A stretch of DNA of 64,000 bases from Flavobacteriales bacterium. GTDB taxonomy: Bacteria; Bacteroidota; Bacteroidia; Flavobacteriales; CAJXXR01. Location of the stretch: assembly GCA_025210805.1 (NCBI GenBank), contig JAOAQX010000019.1, positions 1 to 64,000 of the forward strand. Reading direction: 5' to 3'. Positions within the stretch are counted from its first letter, which is position 1. Each line of letters opens with the position of its first letter. The translations under genes were made by a program, and so were the position numbers. Shown here piece after piece: positions 24,656-34,550 of the stretch. Under the pieces are notes generated by a model that saw nothing but the letters and a program-made list of their open reading frames with translations, was not told where the DNA came from and searched no databases.

Positions 24656-25720
24656 ATGAGTACAAAAGATACAAAAAGCATCATGAGCCTAATGGAAACT
24701 ATGGATCATGAACAAGTGGTTTTCTCTTATGATAAGGAAACTGGTTTGAAATCAATAATAGCGGTTCATAATACCAATTTAGGACCTGCCTTGGGTGGAA
24801 CCCGAATGTGGGATTACGCTTCAGATGAGGAAGCAATTATAGATGTTTTAAGATTATCTAGAGGAATGTCTTACAAAGCTGCTATTTCTGGGTTGAAACT
24901 TGGAGGAGGAAAAGCAGTAATCATTGGTGATGCAAAAACGCAAAAAACTGATGATTTGATGAAAAAATTTGGTGAATATGTAGATCGTTTAGGAGGTTCT
25001 TATATCACAGCAGAAGATGTAGGAATGACTACACATGATATGAAAATGGTTCACGAAAGCACTAAGCACGTTACAGGAATTCCTATTGAAATGGGTGGAG
25101 CAGGAGATCCTTCTCCTTTCACTGCTTATGGGGTGTATATGGGTATGAAAGCTTCGGCACAGTATAAGTGGGGATCAGATAGCTTGAAAGGAAAAAAAGT
25201 AGCTGTTCAAGGAATAGGTCATGTAGGTGAAAACCTAGTGAAGCATCTAACAGAAGAAGGTGCCGAAGTAATGATCAATGATATCTTTATGGACAGAATG
25301 CAAGAAATTTCTGAGAAATATGGAGCAACTATTGTTGAAGGAGATGCCATCTATGAAGTAGAAATGGATATTTATGCTCCATGTGCATTGGGTGCTACGG
25401 TTAATGATACAACCATTCCTAAATTGAAATGTGAGATTATTGCAGGTGCTGCGAATAATCAACTAGCTGATGAAGTGATTCATGGAGAAAAACTTAAAGA
25501 ACTGGGAATTGTTTATGCTCCAGATTTTTTAATTAATGCAGGAGGATTGATCAATGTATATTCTGAGCTACATGATATGACGAAAGAAGATGTAATGGAG
25601 AAAACAAAGGAAATTTTCAATACAACTTTAGAAATCTTTGAAAAAGCAGAAAAAGAGAATATCACAACACATAAAGCTGCTCAAGTAATAGCTGTAGATA
25701 GAATCCAAAACGGATTATAA
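24656..25720 (+). CDS. Leucine/valine (Glu/Leu/Phe/Val family) dehydrogenase
   Basis: 354 residues. The catalytic segment GLKLGGGKAVIIGD has Lys86, and LGPALGGTRMW (about 42-52) contacts the substrate; the NAD-binding fold follows with VAVQGIGHVGENLV. The length fits leucine dehydrogenase rather than the larger glutamate dehydrogenases. The enzyme oxidatively deaminates branched-chain amino acids to keto acids, feeding degradation or branched fatty acid synthesis. It ends in a perfect hairpin terminator just before nusB. Confidence 0.9.
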   Translation: MSTKDTKSIMSLMETMDHEQVVFSYDKETGLKSIIAVHNTNLGPALGGTRMWDYASDEEAIIDVLRLSRGMSYKAAISGLKLGGGKAVIIGDAKTQKTDDLMKKFGEYVDRLGGSYITAEDVGMTTHDMKMVHESTKHVTGIPIEMGGAGDPSPFTAYGVYMGMKASAQYKWGSDSLKGKKVAVQGIGHVGENLVKHLTEEGAEVMINDIFMDRMQEISEKYGATIVEGDAIYEVEMDIYAPCALGATVNDTTIPKLKCEIIAGAANNQLADEVIHGEKLKELGIVYAPDFLINAGGLINVYSELHDMTKEDVMEKTKEIFNTTLEIFEKAEKENITTHKAAQVIAVDRIQNGL

Positions 25721-25742
25721 TATATTTTTTAAGTAAATTACA

Positions 25743-25788
25743 GACAAGTTTTTATTTTACAACCATAAAAACTTGTCTATTTTTTTTA
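25743..25788 (+). terminator. Terminator between leucine dehydrogenase and nusB
   Basis: A 12-bp perfect stem (GACAAGTTTTTA with its complement), 11-base loop, then TATTTTTTTTAT. The longest nusB reading would start inside this hairpin (25773), so the later ATG is chosen. Confidence 0.9.
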
Positions 25789-25802
25789 TCAAAACTAAGA
25801 AG

Positions 25803-26750
25803 ATGCTAAACCGAAGACAAGTAAGACGCAAAGTGATGCACCAGCTGTACGCCTTCCACCAACAAGGTTCTGCAGAGTCCAACCATCAAGATCAAATCGT
25901 AAGTTTTGATAAAAAACTGGTAAAAAGTTTCGACGATTTTTATTCTCTATTTCTCGTTCAAATCAATGTTTTGATGCGAATAAAGAATGAGGCAGAAGAA
26001 AAATTGGAAATCGAGAAGAATAAATACTCACCAGATCGAAATGACCTCTATCGTTGGAACAAGATTATCAACAACCAAATTTTACAAAAACTTTCAGGTA
26101 ATATTATTTTGCTTGATAAAATAGGTAAATTATCTTTTTCTGTAGATCAAGAAAATGTTCAATTGATAGAATCTTTGGCTAAAAAATTCTTTGATCAAAA
26201 ACTTGATTTTAAAGGAGAAGAAAATCTATTTGAAAAGGATAAAATGGAAGTTTTAGAATTTTTCAATAATCATATTGCCGAGAATGAAGAAATGCACCAA
26301 GCTTATTTGGTGAGTAATTTAAACTGGGTAGATGATATGCCATTGGCAAATACGATGTCTTATAAATTTCTAAAATCCTTTAAAGAAAAGGATGATGAAT
26401 ATAAACAATTGCCAAAATCGGTATCAGATAAAGATACAATCCATTTTGGGAGACAACTATTTATTAAAAGTGTTAACCGTTGGAGTTCTTTAAATGGCTT
26501 GATAGAGAAGCATTTAAAAAACTGGGAATTAGATCGATTGGCTTTTATGGATCTCATGATTATGAAAATGGCAATTACAGAGTATTATGAGTTTGAGGAT
26601 ATTCCTTTAAGGGTGTCTATGAACGAATATATTGAGCTTGCTAAAGATTATTCGGGACCCAAAAGTGCAGTTTTCATCAATGGGGTACTAGATAAAACTC
26701 AAAAATACTTGGTAGAATCTAAAGAACTGCCTTTGGGTAAAATTCAGTAG
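25803..26750 (+). CDS. nusB: Transcription antitermination factor NusB, long Bacteroidota form
   Basis: 315 residues from MLNRRQVRRKVMHQLYAF, the usual NusB opening. The C-terminal NusB fold includes KNWELDRLAFMDLMIMKMAI and the conserved VSMNEYIELAKDYSGPKSAVFINGVLD split over about 265-300. Classical NusB is about 140 residues; here a long charged insert (about 20-200) separates the start from the core, as seen in other Bacteroidota. NusB with NusE supports rRNA antitermination. It begins 15 bases after a terminator, so its own promoter or read-through is needed. Confidence 0.88.
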   Translation: MLNRRQVRRKVMHQLYAFHQQGSAESNHQDQIVSFDKKLVKSFDDFYSLFLVQINVLMRIKNEAEEKLEIEKNKYSPDRNDLYRWNKIINNQILQKLSGNIILLDKIGKLSFSVDQENVQLIESLAKKFFDQKLDFKGEENLFEKDKMEVLEFFNNHIAENEEMHQAYLVSNLNWVDDMPLANTMSYKFLKSFKEKDDEYKQLPKSVSDKDTIHFGRQLFIKSVNRWSSLNGLIEKHLKNWELDRLAFMDLMIMKMAITEYYEFEDIPLRVSMNEYIELAKDYSGPKSAVFINGVLDKTQKYLVESKELPLGKIQ

Positions 26751-26770
26751 TACTACAAGGTAAATGAGAT

Positions 26771-26810
26771 AAAAAAAAGGTGAAATTCAATTGAATTTCA
26801 CCTTTTTTGT
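26771..26810. terminator. Bidirectional terminator between nusB and DUF2853
   Basis: A continuous 36-base palindrome, AAAAAAGGTGAAATTCAA followed by its exact complement, with T runs on both strands. It serves the two convergent genes. Confidence 0.9.
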
Positions 26811-26829
26811 GTTCTAATAAAAGTATCTA

Positions 26830-27168
26830 CTAGTTGTAGATATCAGCTTTATCAAATTTTTCAACTAAAAGGTAGTAGAACATTGCTCTGTACTTGTTTC
26901 TATTTGACTTCCCAAGAGTTTCTACAACATCAGAAATTGCTCCATCAAGCTCAGTGCTATCAGCAAGTCCTAATTTCCCCATAAGGAATTTTTCTTTTAC
27001 TCTATCAAGCTCAGATTGATCCGAAGAAGATACTTTAGAAGCATCATCATTATAAATTGATGGTCCAAGACCTTTTGCTACTTTTGTAAGAAGATCTGCA
27101 TCGAATTTCACTCCTAGTTTATCAAATTCTCCTTGGTATAATGCTACTGCTTCGTCAAATTTGCTCAT
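26830..27168 (-). CDS. DUF2853 family protein
   Basis: 112 residues, acidic and soluble: MSKFDEAVALYQGEFDKLG, then DLLTKVAKGLGPSIYNDDASKVS, and a C-terminal helix with NKYRAMFYYLLVEKF. The whole-length pattern matches DUF2853, a small all-helical family widespread in marine bacteria with no known function. Single gene facing nusB. Confidence 0.82.
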   Translation of the reverse strand: MSKFDEAVALYQGEFDKLGVKFDADLLTKVAKGLGPSIYNDDASKVSSSDQSELDRVKEKFLMGKLGLADSTELDGAISDVVETLGKSNRNKYRAMFYYLLVEKFDKADIYN

Positions 27169-27302
27169 AATTAAATTTTTTTTTCTAGTTAATTTGTTTT
27201 ACGTTTATAAAGATAGGATTTTTTTTTCTTCTATTAGGAATCTGATATTAAGTTTTAGATAAATCAATCTTTTTTGAAGATAAACGGAATCACTCTTTAG
27301 TT

Positions 27303-27337
27303 ATAAAAAAAGTCATCTATGAAAAAATAGATGACTT
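27303..27337 (-). terminator. Terminator after guaA
   Basis: An 11-bp perfect stem (AAGTCATCTAT with its complement) and loop GAAAAA, with a T run following on the minus strand. Confidence 0.88.
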
Positions 27338-27397
27338 CCTTGTGTGTTGTTGGGTTTAGTTAAGAAACTTTAAAGCCCATAAAACTTTATTGCGGGA

Positions 27398-28930
27398 TTA
27401 TTCCCATTCAATTGTTGCAGGTGGTTTAGAGCTTATGTCATACACTACTCTATTTACTCCTTTTACTCTATTGATGATTTTGTTAGAAATCTCGGCAAGG
27501 AAAGTATAAGGCAAATGAACCCAATCTGCCGTCATTCCATCTGTAGATTCCACGGCTCTTAAAGCAACAGCTTGTTCATAAGTTCTTTCGTCTCCCATGA
27601 CTCCTACAGATTGTACAGGGAGTAAAATAGCACCTGCTTGCCAAACTTGGTCATACAGTCCGTGTTCTTTAAGTCCTTCAATGAAAATATGATCAACTTC
27701 TTGAAGAATAGACACTTTTTCTGGAGTAATATCTCCAAGAATTCTAATGGCTAAACCTGGTCCTGGGAATGGATGACGACCAAGAAGTGTATGAGATAAA
27801 CCAAGTGCTTTTCCTACACGTCTTACTTCATCTTTAAATAGTAGTCTCATCGGTTCTACTATTTGTAATTTCATATAATCTGGTAACCCACCTACATTGT
27901 GGTGAGACTTTATTGTAGCTGAAGGTCCACCAGTTGCTGATACAGATTCAATTACATCAGGGTAAATGGTTCCTTGTGCAAGCCATTTTACTTCTTCAAT
28001 TTTTGCAGATTCTTCATCAAAAACATCAATGAAAACTTTTCCGATGGCTTTTCTTTTCTTTTCTGGATCTGAAAGGTCTTGAAGTGCATCATAAAATTTT
28101 TGTGAAGCATCTACGCCTATTACATTCAAACCAAGGTGTTCATAATTATCAAGAACAGATTCAAATTCGTTTTTACGAAGTAATCCGTTATTTACAAACA
28201 CACAGTAGAGGTTTTTCCCAATGGCTTTGTTAAGTAATACTGCTGTTACGGTACTATCTACACCACCAGATAAACCAAGAACGACTTTATCATTACCTAG
28301 TTTGGTCATCAAGTCTTTCACCGTTTCTTCAATAAAAGAATCTGGAGTCCAGTCTTGGCTATATCCACAGATATCTACCAAAAAGTTTTTAAGTAAAGTA
28401 AGTCCGTCTGTAGAATGGTAAACTTCTGGGTGAAATTGAATTCCATATGTTTTTTCCCCTTCAATTTGGTAGGCAGCAACGTGTACATCGTTTGTGCTTC
28501 CTACTACTTTGAAGTTCTCAGGTAGATCTGTAATTGTATCTCCATGAGACATCCATACTTGGGAATTTGTTGGGATAGTATTCATAAGAACACAAGAGTT
28601 ATCTACAGTATTTAGATGTGCTCTTCCATATTCTCTGTGTTTAGATGGACTAACAGTTCCTCCAGAACTATGTGCAAGAAACTGTGCTCCATAACAAACT
28701 CCTAGTAAAGGAACTTTATTACGAATTTTACTTAAATCTGGAATTGGGTGGTTTTCATCATTTACAGATGATGGACTTCCTGAAAGAATGACCCCTTTTG
28801 TGTCAGAATCTATGTCTGCAACTTTGTTGTAAGGGTGAATTTCACAATAGATATTGAGTTCTCTAACTCTACGGGCAATCAATTGTGTGTATTGAGAGCC
28901 AAAATCCAGAATAATTAGTTTTTCTTGCAT
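27398..28930 (-). CDS. guaA: GMP synthase (glutamine-hydrolysing)
   Basis: 510 residues from [21 protein letters not shown]. The amidotransferase half has nucleophile LGVCYGAQF and FHPEV; the synthetase half has PP-loop [10 protein letters not shown] and the dimerisation C-terminus ([17 protein letters not shown]). It aminates XMP to GMP. A longer start at 28954 (MFHNEPNS) is less likely. A -7 element about 130 bases upstream may be its promoter. Confidence 0.96.
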   Translation of the reverse strand: MQEKLIILDFGSQYTQLIARRVRELNIYCEIHPYNKVADIDSDTKGVILSGSPSSVNDENHPIPDLSKIRNKVPLLGVCYGAQFLAHSSGGTVSPSKHREYGRAHLNTVDNSCVLMNTIPTNSQVWMSHGDTITDLPENFKVVGSTNDVHVAAYQIEGEKTYGIQFHPEVYHSTDGLTLLKNFLVDICGYSQDWTPDSFIEETVKDLMTKLGNDKVVLGLSGGVDSTVTAVLLNKAIGKNLYCVFVNNGLLRKNEFESVLDNYEHLGLNVIGVDASQKFYDALQDLSDPEKKRKAIGKVFIDVFDEESAKIEEVKWLAQGTIYPDVIESVSATGGPSATIKSHHNVGGLPDYMKLQIVEPMRLLFKDEVRRVGKALGLSHTLLGRHPFPGPGLAIRILGDITPEKVSILQEVDHIFIEGLKEHGLYDQVWQAGAILLPVQSVGVMGDERTYEQAVALRAVESTDGMTADWVHLPYTFLAEISNKIINRVKGVNRVVYDISSKPPATIEWE

Positions 28931-29061
28931 ACTGTTTGGTTCGTTGTGAAACAAAATATTATTTTTTCAAAATTGGTTACTTAGAGTAATTAAAATGCTT
29001 TTTAAAACAAATAGCGATTTTTACTCTTTGTAATACTTTTTTTTGAAATGGAATCGAAGTG

Positions 29062-29069
29062 CAAAAATA
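29062..29069 (-). promoter_or_regulatory. Possible -7 element for guaA
   Basis: Reads TATTTTTG on the minus strand, an exact TAnnTTTG match, implying a leader of about 125 bases. Confidence 0.35.
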
Positions 29070-29102
29070 CTTTATTTAGGTAAATTTTTCTAAGCTAAGG
29101 AT

Positions 29103-29134
29103 ATAAAAAAAGTCGGAAATTGCTTTCCGACTTT
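29103..29134 (-). terminator. Terminator after the T9SS type B protein
   Basis: An 11-bp perfect stem (AAAGTCGGAAA with its complement), loop TTGC, T run on the minus strand. Confidence 0.9.
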
Positions 29135-29154
29135 AGTTTGTGTAGTGTGTAGTG

Positions 29155-31398
29155 TTATTTAATTAACTGAATATATCCTTGTTTTTCTTTCTTTACTCCG
29201 TAAACATCTGTGAAATATACTTTGTAAATATAAGTTCCTGATTCAATTTCACCGTCTTTGTTTAATCCAGACCAACCTTCATCAAGATTTTGTGTTGAGA
29301 AAACTTCTTTTCCCCATCTATCAAAGATATGAAATTTATAGTCATCATTGGAAACTTTATTTGGTACTGGTTTAAAGAATTCGTTTTGTCCATCTCCATT
29401 TGGTGTAAAAGCATTTGGAAAAATAAGATCTGGAGCTACTACTCTTACCGTGTATTGTTTGTTTGCAACACATCCATTGTCATCAGAGACAATTAGATCT
29501 ACAATATAATTTCCAGATTGAGTAAATGTATGAGTCGGATTTTCTTCAGAGCTGGTTACTCCATCTCCAAACTCCCACCAGTAAGAGTCTATTTTTACCC
29601 AAGGATTTATTTCTGTTTTATTGGTGAATTTAACGGTTGCTTCATCTACGCTATATTCTTTGTCAATAAAGTCATAATCTACTTTAGGACTCCATAGGTC
29701 TCTAATAGGGAAGCTGTGTGTGATAATACATCCTCGTGCATCTACAACTTCTAGGTGATGTTCACCCGTATTTAGTTTTTGGAAATTTGGTGCGATGATT
29801 TTTGCACTATCCAAGAAATATTCATACGGTGGGTTTCCTCCAGCAATGGTGAAGTCCATAAATGATGTTAATTCACTACACTGATTGTGGTTATAATCTG
29901 TTTTGGTGAATCGTAATTCATCAGGTTCTGTAACCGTATATTTTGCGATTGTTTCACAAGTGGTTCCTGAATTTATAGTAATTGTATATTCTCCTTTTTT
30001 AAGGTTTTTAAAACTGTACTTTGTAAAGTCGGTTTGCGTACTTTCAATTAATTGTCCAGCGTTGTCTTCTATTTTTAAAGTCCAATCTTTATTGGTTCCA
30101 CCATGATATACAATTTCAATGATTCCTGTACTTTCACCTTTACAGGCAACTGGCGTAACCGTTGCATGGTATTGAGATTCATAAAATTTTCGTGGAACAA
30201 TTACAGGAACTGTGTCAAAACAATTTTGTTGTTGAGGTGATTCATAAGAAATATGATAAAGTCCCATAGCTAAATTTGTAAATGTCATAGGGAAAATAGA
30301 ATCCTTGAAACTTTGTCCTAAAGGATTGTTGTTTTTATCTAAAAGTGTTACTTCCCATTCTGTTCCTACTATATTACATTGTGGATCTAATTGGAAAATA
30401 ATTTCTCCATCATTTAATCCTGGACAACTTTCACCTACTGGTTGAATTATTGGTGGAGGACAATCTAATACTACAGGAATATTTACTTCAACAGTATCAT
30501 TACATTGAATTGATTGTGCTGTAAGAACTGTTGGTAGTGAGTTGATATTTGGAGCGGTATAACCCAAAACATAATCGTAACCTAATTGATTTCCTTGTGC
30601 GTCATGCCATGTAGGTACAACAAGGTTAGTAAATTGCGGTGCTAGTTGATAAGTATAAGTGTTTCCTGAAGGGCTATAAATCCATGTTTCTACATTTGCA
30701 GTCCAGTTATTCCCTTGGTTTCTAGGTTGTCCTGTAACTGGGTCGTTTATGATAAGGGCTGAATTAGCGTCTTTATAAAGACCTTGAACTGCTGTTCCTC
30801 CATTCCAATTATTACAAAAATCATAGCTATAAATAGAATTGATAATTTTATTCGAACCTTCTAGGAAAATTACCGAGCTTGAATAACAAAATCCAGGACA
30901 ATTATTAGCATTATACATGATGAAATCATTCCAGATTACAATGAAAGCTCTATTTGGAGCAACTCCAGCTGTTCCATAAATCATTGTGGAATTTGCGGCA
31001 GGGTATGAATCTGTATAAGGACACATTACAGAATTATAAGCATCAGAATTAACCCCATTAGGAATAGGAGATCCTATTGCCCATTGTGAACCAGTGTTAG
31101 CATGAACTGTATTGAATGTAACATATCCATTTGTACTAATTACGGCTTGATTGTAATTTGTGCCATAAAACTTGAAATTGAATCCCATATTAATAGCACC
31201 AGAATGCACGTCATCTGTTACATTGAATACCGTATCAAGATTGTTTATGCTAAAATCTACATGGTCTAGATAAGGAGGTAAAGAGGAAATTTGGAAATAT
31301 TGCCCCGAGTAACAAACCTTTACAGAATCCATATTAAAGCTAAACTGCGAAAACCCAAAAAATGGGATCAAAATAAGTAAACGAAATAGATTTTTCAT
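29155..31398 (-). CDS. Large secreted PKD-domain protein with gliding-type (CHU_C, T9SS type B) C-terminus
   Basis: 747 residues with a signal peptide (about 1-18). The first 250 residues form a beta-rich domain common in Bacteroidota adhesins (SGAINMGFNFKFYG, VISTNGYVTFN). SprB-like repeats around 340-580 (CKGESTGIIEI among them) are followed by a PKD domain (YWWEFGDGVTSSEENPTHTF) and the C-terminal type B domain (FPNAFTPNGDGQNEFF, FDRWGKEVFS, YIYKVYFTD). The last directs secretion and surface attachment by the type IX system. Likely an adhesin or matrix protein; ligand unknown. Confidence 0.9.
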   Translation of the reverse strand: MKNLFRLLILIPFFGFSQFSFNMDSVKVCYSGQYFQISSLPPYLDHVDFSINNLDTVFNVTDDVHSGAINMGFNFKFYGTNYNQAVISTNGYVTFNTVHANTGSQWAIGSPIPNGVNSDAYNSVMCPYTDSYPAANSTMIYGTAGVAPNRAFIVIWNDFIMYNANNCPGFCYSSSVIFLEGSNKIINSIYSYDFCNNWNGGTAVQGLYKDANSALIINDPVTGQPRNQGNNWTANVETWIYSPSGNTYTYQLAPQFTNLVVPTWHDAQGNQLGYDYVLGYTAPNINSLPTVLTAQSIQCNDTVEVNIPVVLDCPPPIIQPVGESCPGLNDGEIIFQLDPQCNIVGTEWEVTLLDKNNNPLGQSFKDSIFPMTFTNLAMGLYHISYESPQQQNCFDTVPVIVPRKFYESQYHATVTPVACKGESTGIIEIVYHGGTNKDWTLKIEDNAGQLIESTQTDFTKYSFKNLKKGEYTITINSGTTCETIAKYTVTEPDELRFTKTDYNHNQCSELTSFMDFTIAGGNPPYEYFLDSAKIIAPNFQKLNTGEHHLEVVDARGCIITHSFPIRDLWSPKVDYDFIDKEYSVDEATVKFTNKTEINPWVKIDSYWWEFGDGVTSSEENPTHTFTQSGNYIVDLIVSDDNGCVANKQYTVRVVAPDLIFPNAFTPNGDGQNEFFKPVPNKVSNDDYKFHIFDRWGKEVFSTQNLDEGWSGLNKDGEIESGTYIYKVYFTDVYGVKKEKQGYIQLIK

Positions 31399-31432
31399 AT
31401 ATTTCTAAAAAATTGGTTGTGTTTGTATCTAA

Positions 31433-31440
31433 CAAAGATA
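31433..31440 (-). promoter_or_regulatory. -7 element for the T9SS type B gene
   Basis: Reads TATCTTTG on the minus strand, 35 bases upstream of the start. It sits two bases from a similar element on the other strand. Confidence 0.5.
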
Positions 31441-31442
31441 AT

Positions 31443-31450
31443 TAAATTTG
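31443..31450 (+). promoter_or_regulatory. -7 element for the MBL hydrolase operon
   Basis: TAAATTTG with a TTG 17 bases upstream (31423-31425), about 58 bases before the MBL gene. Confidence 0.55.
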
Positions 31451-31507
31451 TTCAATTTTTTAAATCATTCGTTAAATGAATGATAAATCACAAAACAAGA
31501 TAAGAAT

Positions 31508-32347
31508 ATGAAGTTAATACCCATAATGACAGGGCTATTTAAGCTGGATGGAGGTGCGATGTTTGGTGTAGTTCCTAAAAACCTTTGGTCTCGTACGAAT
31601 CCTGCAGATGAACATAATATGTGTTCTTGGGCTATGAGATGTTTACTTATAGACACAGGAGAAAGAGTTATTTTAATTGACAATGGAATAGGGGAGAAAC
31701 AATCGGAAAAATTCTTTTCATATTATTATTTACATGGAGATTATTCTTTAGAAAAGTCTCTAAAAGAAAATGGGTATCATCCTGATGATATTACGGATAT
31801 GTTCTTGACACATTTACACTTTGATCATTGTGGTGGTGGAATTATTGAGAACGACAAGGGAGATTTTGTTCCTTATTTTAAAAACGCAACTTACTGGTCC
31901 AATAAAGATCATTGGAAATGGGCAACCGAACCAAATGACAGAGAAAAGGCTTCTTTTTTAAAAGAAAACATTTTACCCATGGAACAGTCTGGGCAGTTGA
32001 AGTTTGTGGAAAAGGAAGGGGAGCTATTTCCAGGTTTTTCTATTCGTTTTTATGACGGACATACTGATAAGCAAATGATCCCATTTATTAGTTATAAAAA
32101 TGAAACCATCGTATTTACGGCAGATTTATTACCCAGTACAGGGCATATTCCTTTACCGTATGTGATGGGTTATGATACTAGACCATTATTAACTTTGGCA
32201 GAAAAGAAGAAATTCCTCAATGAAGCAGCTGATCATAATTATGTTTTATATTTGGAGCATGATTATTATAGTGAATGTTGTAGAGTTCACCATACAGAAA
32301 AAGGTGTTAGATTAAAAGAAACCTTTGATTTATCATCGATACTTTAA
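31508..32347 (+). CDS. MBL-fold metallo-hydrolase (lactonase-like)
   Basis: 279 residues. The zinc motif HLHFDH is at residues 102-107 (with CGG following), later ligands are in GHTDKQM, FTADLLP and LEHDYYSECC. The layout resembles N-acyl homoserine lactonase/YflN-type MBL proteins, but these are diverse and substrate cannot be assigned. Cytoplasmic. It leads a plus-strand run into the AI-2E-type permease and RNase H. Confidence 0.8.
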   Translation: MKLIPIMTGLFKLDGGAMFGVVPKNLWSRTNPADEHNMCSWAMRCLLIDTGERVILIDNGIGEKQSEKFFSYYYLHGDYSLEKSLKENGYHPDDITDMFLTHLHFDHCGGGIIENDKGDFVPYFKNATYWSNKDHWKWATEPNDREKASFLKENILPMEQSGQLKFVEKEGELFPGFSIRFYDGHTDKQMIPFISYKNETIVFTADLLPSTGHIPLPYVMGYDTRPLLTLAEKKKFLNEAADHNYVLYLEHDYYSECCRVHHTEKGVRLKETFDLSSIL

Positions 32348-32364
32348 AATTAAAATTTCATTAG

Positions 32365-33459
32365 ATGGAAACGAATAAATACACCTTTGATCGGGTTGTA
32401 AGAATAATTATCACTCTATTAGTGATTACTGGTTTATATCTTCTGCTCGATCGACTTTCAGGAGTACTCATTCCCTTTTTTATTGCCATTTTCTTGGCTT
32501 ATTATATGAATCCTTTGGTGTTGTTTTTTCAGAGAAAAACAAAAAAGAGAGGACTTTCTATTTTACTTAGCTTTCTTTCTACAACCATCGTTTCCACTTT
32601 AGTTTTAATGTTGTTGATTCCTCTTATTTCTGGGGAAATAGCGAGTTTAGAACCGATGATGAATAAATTTCTAGCCAAAGATTCTATAAAAGGATTGGAG
32701 GGAGTTCCTAATATTATCGAGGATTTTATCGTGGAATATAAAGATGAGCCGCAAATAAAGAAATTTTTATCTTCAATTGATTTTCAATCAATTTTGATGG
32801 AAGTCACGAATAGTGTTACTGATGTTTTAGGATTTTCATTACGATTTGTAATGGGGTTATTTACCATTTTTATTGTTTTGCTTTACTGGGTGTTTATCTT
32901 GGTAGATTACCCAAGTTTTGCAAATGATTGGGGGAAACTAATTCCACCAAAATATAGAATAACGCTTATCAGATTTGTAAAGGATTTTCAAGAGGCAATG
33001 GATGGTTACTTTAAAGGACAAGCTTTGGTAGCTCTTTCAGTGGGGATTTTATTTGCTATTGGTTTTTCAATTATTGGTTTGCCCATGGCAATACTTTTCG
33101 GCTTATTCGTTGGTGCGCTCAATATGATTCCATATATGCAACTGGCTTCTATTCCGCCAGCCCTGTTTTTGGCTTTGCTGCAAAGTGTAGATGGAGATCA
33201 ATCCTTTGTGTATTGTGCCATATTGGTTCTTGTAGTCTATGCAATTGTACAAATTATTCAAGATGCTGTAATTGTACCTAAAATAATGGGAAATATTACC
33301 AGTATGAATCCAGCAATTATTTTATTGTCACTTTCTGTTTGGGGTTCCCTTTTAGGAGTCATCGGAATGATTATCGCTATTCCTATTACAAGTCTAATTA
33401 TTTCTTATTATAAATCTTTTATTCACGGTTTAAACGAAAATAATGGCAAAGAAAAGTAA
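32365..33459 (+). CDS. AI-2E/PerM family transporter
   Basis: 364 residues with about eight membrane helices (GVLIPFFIAIFLAYYMNPLV near 24-43; later LPMAILFGLFVGALNMIPYM). The LNMIPYMQ-type motif and the soluble segment between helices 3 and 4 are family features. Members export autoinducer-2 or exchange ions (Na+(Li+)/H+); which applies here is unknown. Its end overlaps the RNase H start by 17 bases. Confidence 0.85.
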   Translation: METNKYTFDRVVRIIITLLVITGLYLLLDRLSGVLIPFFIAIFLAYYMNPLVLFFQRKTKKRGLSILLSFLSTTIVSTLVLMLLIPLISGEIASLEPMMNKFLAKDSIKGLEGVPNIIEDFIVEYKDEPQIKKFLSSIDFQSILMEVTNSVTDVLGFSLRFVMGLFTIFIVLLYWVFILVDYPSFANDWGKLIPPKYRITLIRFVKDFQEAMDGYFKGQALVALSVGILFAIGFSIIGLPMAILFGLFVGALNMIPYMQLASIPPALFLALLQSVDGDQSFVYCAILVLVVYAIVQIIQDAVIVPKIMGNITSMNPAIILLSLSVWGSLLGVIGMIIAIPITSLIISYYKSFIHGLNENNGKEK

Positions 33460-34096
33460 AAAGTTTTATGTGGTATGGGAAGGTCATACCCCAGGAATTT
33501 ATGAAAACTGGAATACTTGCAAAAAACAAATAGAAGGTTTTGCAGAAGCCAGATATAAATCATTTAAATCTCAAGCGGAAGCTCAGACGGCTTTTGAGGG
33601 TAGATGGCAAGACTATTGGGGAAAGGATACAAAACCAAGTTATCAACAAGAAAATAAAGACTGGATAGATTTAGTGGGTTTGCCTGATGGAAAAGCACTT
33701 ACTGTGGATGCTGCTTGTAGTGGAAATCCTGGTAAAATGGAATATCGAGCTGTGAATATGGAAAGACAGAAAGAAATCTTTCGTGTAGGTCCATTGGACG
33801 AAGGAACCAACAATGTTGGAGAGTTTTTAGCAATCGTTCATGCTTTGGCACATATCGAGAAAACAAAAGAACATTATGGAATTATTTATTCAGATTCTAA
33901 AATAGCAATGAGGTGGGTGCTGGATAAAGTTTGCAGGACAAAACTTTCTAAAACCTCTAAAAATCAAAAGCTTTGGGATCTTATTTACCGAGCAGAAAAA
34001 TATCTGAGAACCCACGATTGGCCAGCAGGTGTAAAGATTAAAAAATGGGAAACAAAGTATTGGGGGGAAATCCCTGCAGATTTTGGAAGAAAATAA
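33443..34096 (+). CDS. Ribonuclease H with N-terminal viroplasmin-type domain
   Basis: 217 residues. Residues about 6-50 (KFYVVWEGHTPGIYENWNTCKKQIEGF) form the caulimovirus viroplasmin-like domain that binds RNA-DNA hybrids. The RNase HI core follows with acidic residues in VDAACSGNPG, NVGEFLAIVHAL, YSDSKIAM and the terminal PADFGRK. It removes RNA from hybrids during replication and R-loop clearance. The start overlaps the permease gene, so they are coupled. Confidence 0.88.
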   Translation: MAKKSKKFYVVWEGHTPGIYENWNTCKKQIEGFAEARYKSFKSQAEAQTAFEGRWQDYWGKDTKPSYQQENKDWIDLVGLPDGKALTVDAACSGNPGKMEYRAVNMERQKEIFRVGPLDEGTNNVGEFLAIVHALAHIEKTKEHYGIIYSDSKIAMRWVLDKVCRTKLSKTSKNQKLWDLIYRAEKYLRTHDWPAGVKIKKWETKYWGEIPADFGRK

Positions 34097-34142
34097 ATTG
34101 AAAAAAAAGTCTACAAACCAATGTACTTTGATTATTAAATCA

Positions 34143-34150
34143 TATATTTG
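34143..34150 (+). promoter_or_regulatory. -7 promoter element for rpmG
   Basis: TATATTTG, 23 bases before the rpmG start; a good match giving a short leader. Confidence 0.6.
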
Positions 34151-34173
34151 CCACTCGAAAAAATTAAATAGAG

Positions 34174-34356
34174 ATGGCAAAGAAAGGAAACAGAGTACAG
34201 GTAATACTAGAATGTACTGAACATAAGGATTCTGGACTTCCAGGAACTTCAAGATACATCACTACTAAGAATAAGAAAAACACTCCTGATCGTATTGAGC
34301 TTAAAAAATACAACCCGATCATGAGAAAGTACACTATTCATAAAGAGTTAAAATAA
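34174..34356 (+). CDS. rpmG: 50S ribosomal protein L33
   Basis: 60 residues: [18 protein letters not shown], then [23 protein letters not shown] and the end KYTIHKELK, all L33. Of the zinc-ribbon cysteines only one remains (ECTEH), so this is a cysteine-poor version. It is followed after nine bases by the DUF4295 gene. The usual partner rpmB is not in this window. Confidence 0.95.
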   Translation: MAKKGNRVQVILECTEHKDSGLPGTSRYITTKNKKNTPDRIELKKYNPIMRKYTIHKELK

Positions 34357-34365
34357 TCGTAAGTC

Positions 34366-34518
34366 ATGGCAAAGAAAACAGTAGCAACGCTTCAGAAAAA
34401 AGGAGCTAAAGATTATACGAAAGCGGTAAAAATGGTTCGTTCTGAAAAAACCGGAGCTTACGTATTCAAAGAAGAAGTATTATTGAAGGACCGAGTAAAG
34501 GACTTCCTTAATAAATAA
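34366..34518 (+). CDS. DUF4295 small basic protein
   Basis: A 50-residue protein, MAKKTVATLQKKGAKDYTKA onward, ending in DFLNK. Very basic and of a size like ribosomal proteins. DUF4295 genes in Bacteroidota sit regularly between rpmG and ftsY, exactly as here, so a ribosome-associated role is likely but unproven. The gene is followed by a terminator. Confidence 0.88.
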   Translation: MAKKTVATLQKKGAKDYTKAVKMVRSEKTGAYVFKEEVLLKDRVKDFLNK

Positions 34519-34550
34519 AATTGATTCACTCGCGCAATCGATAATAAATA

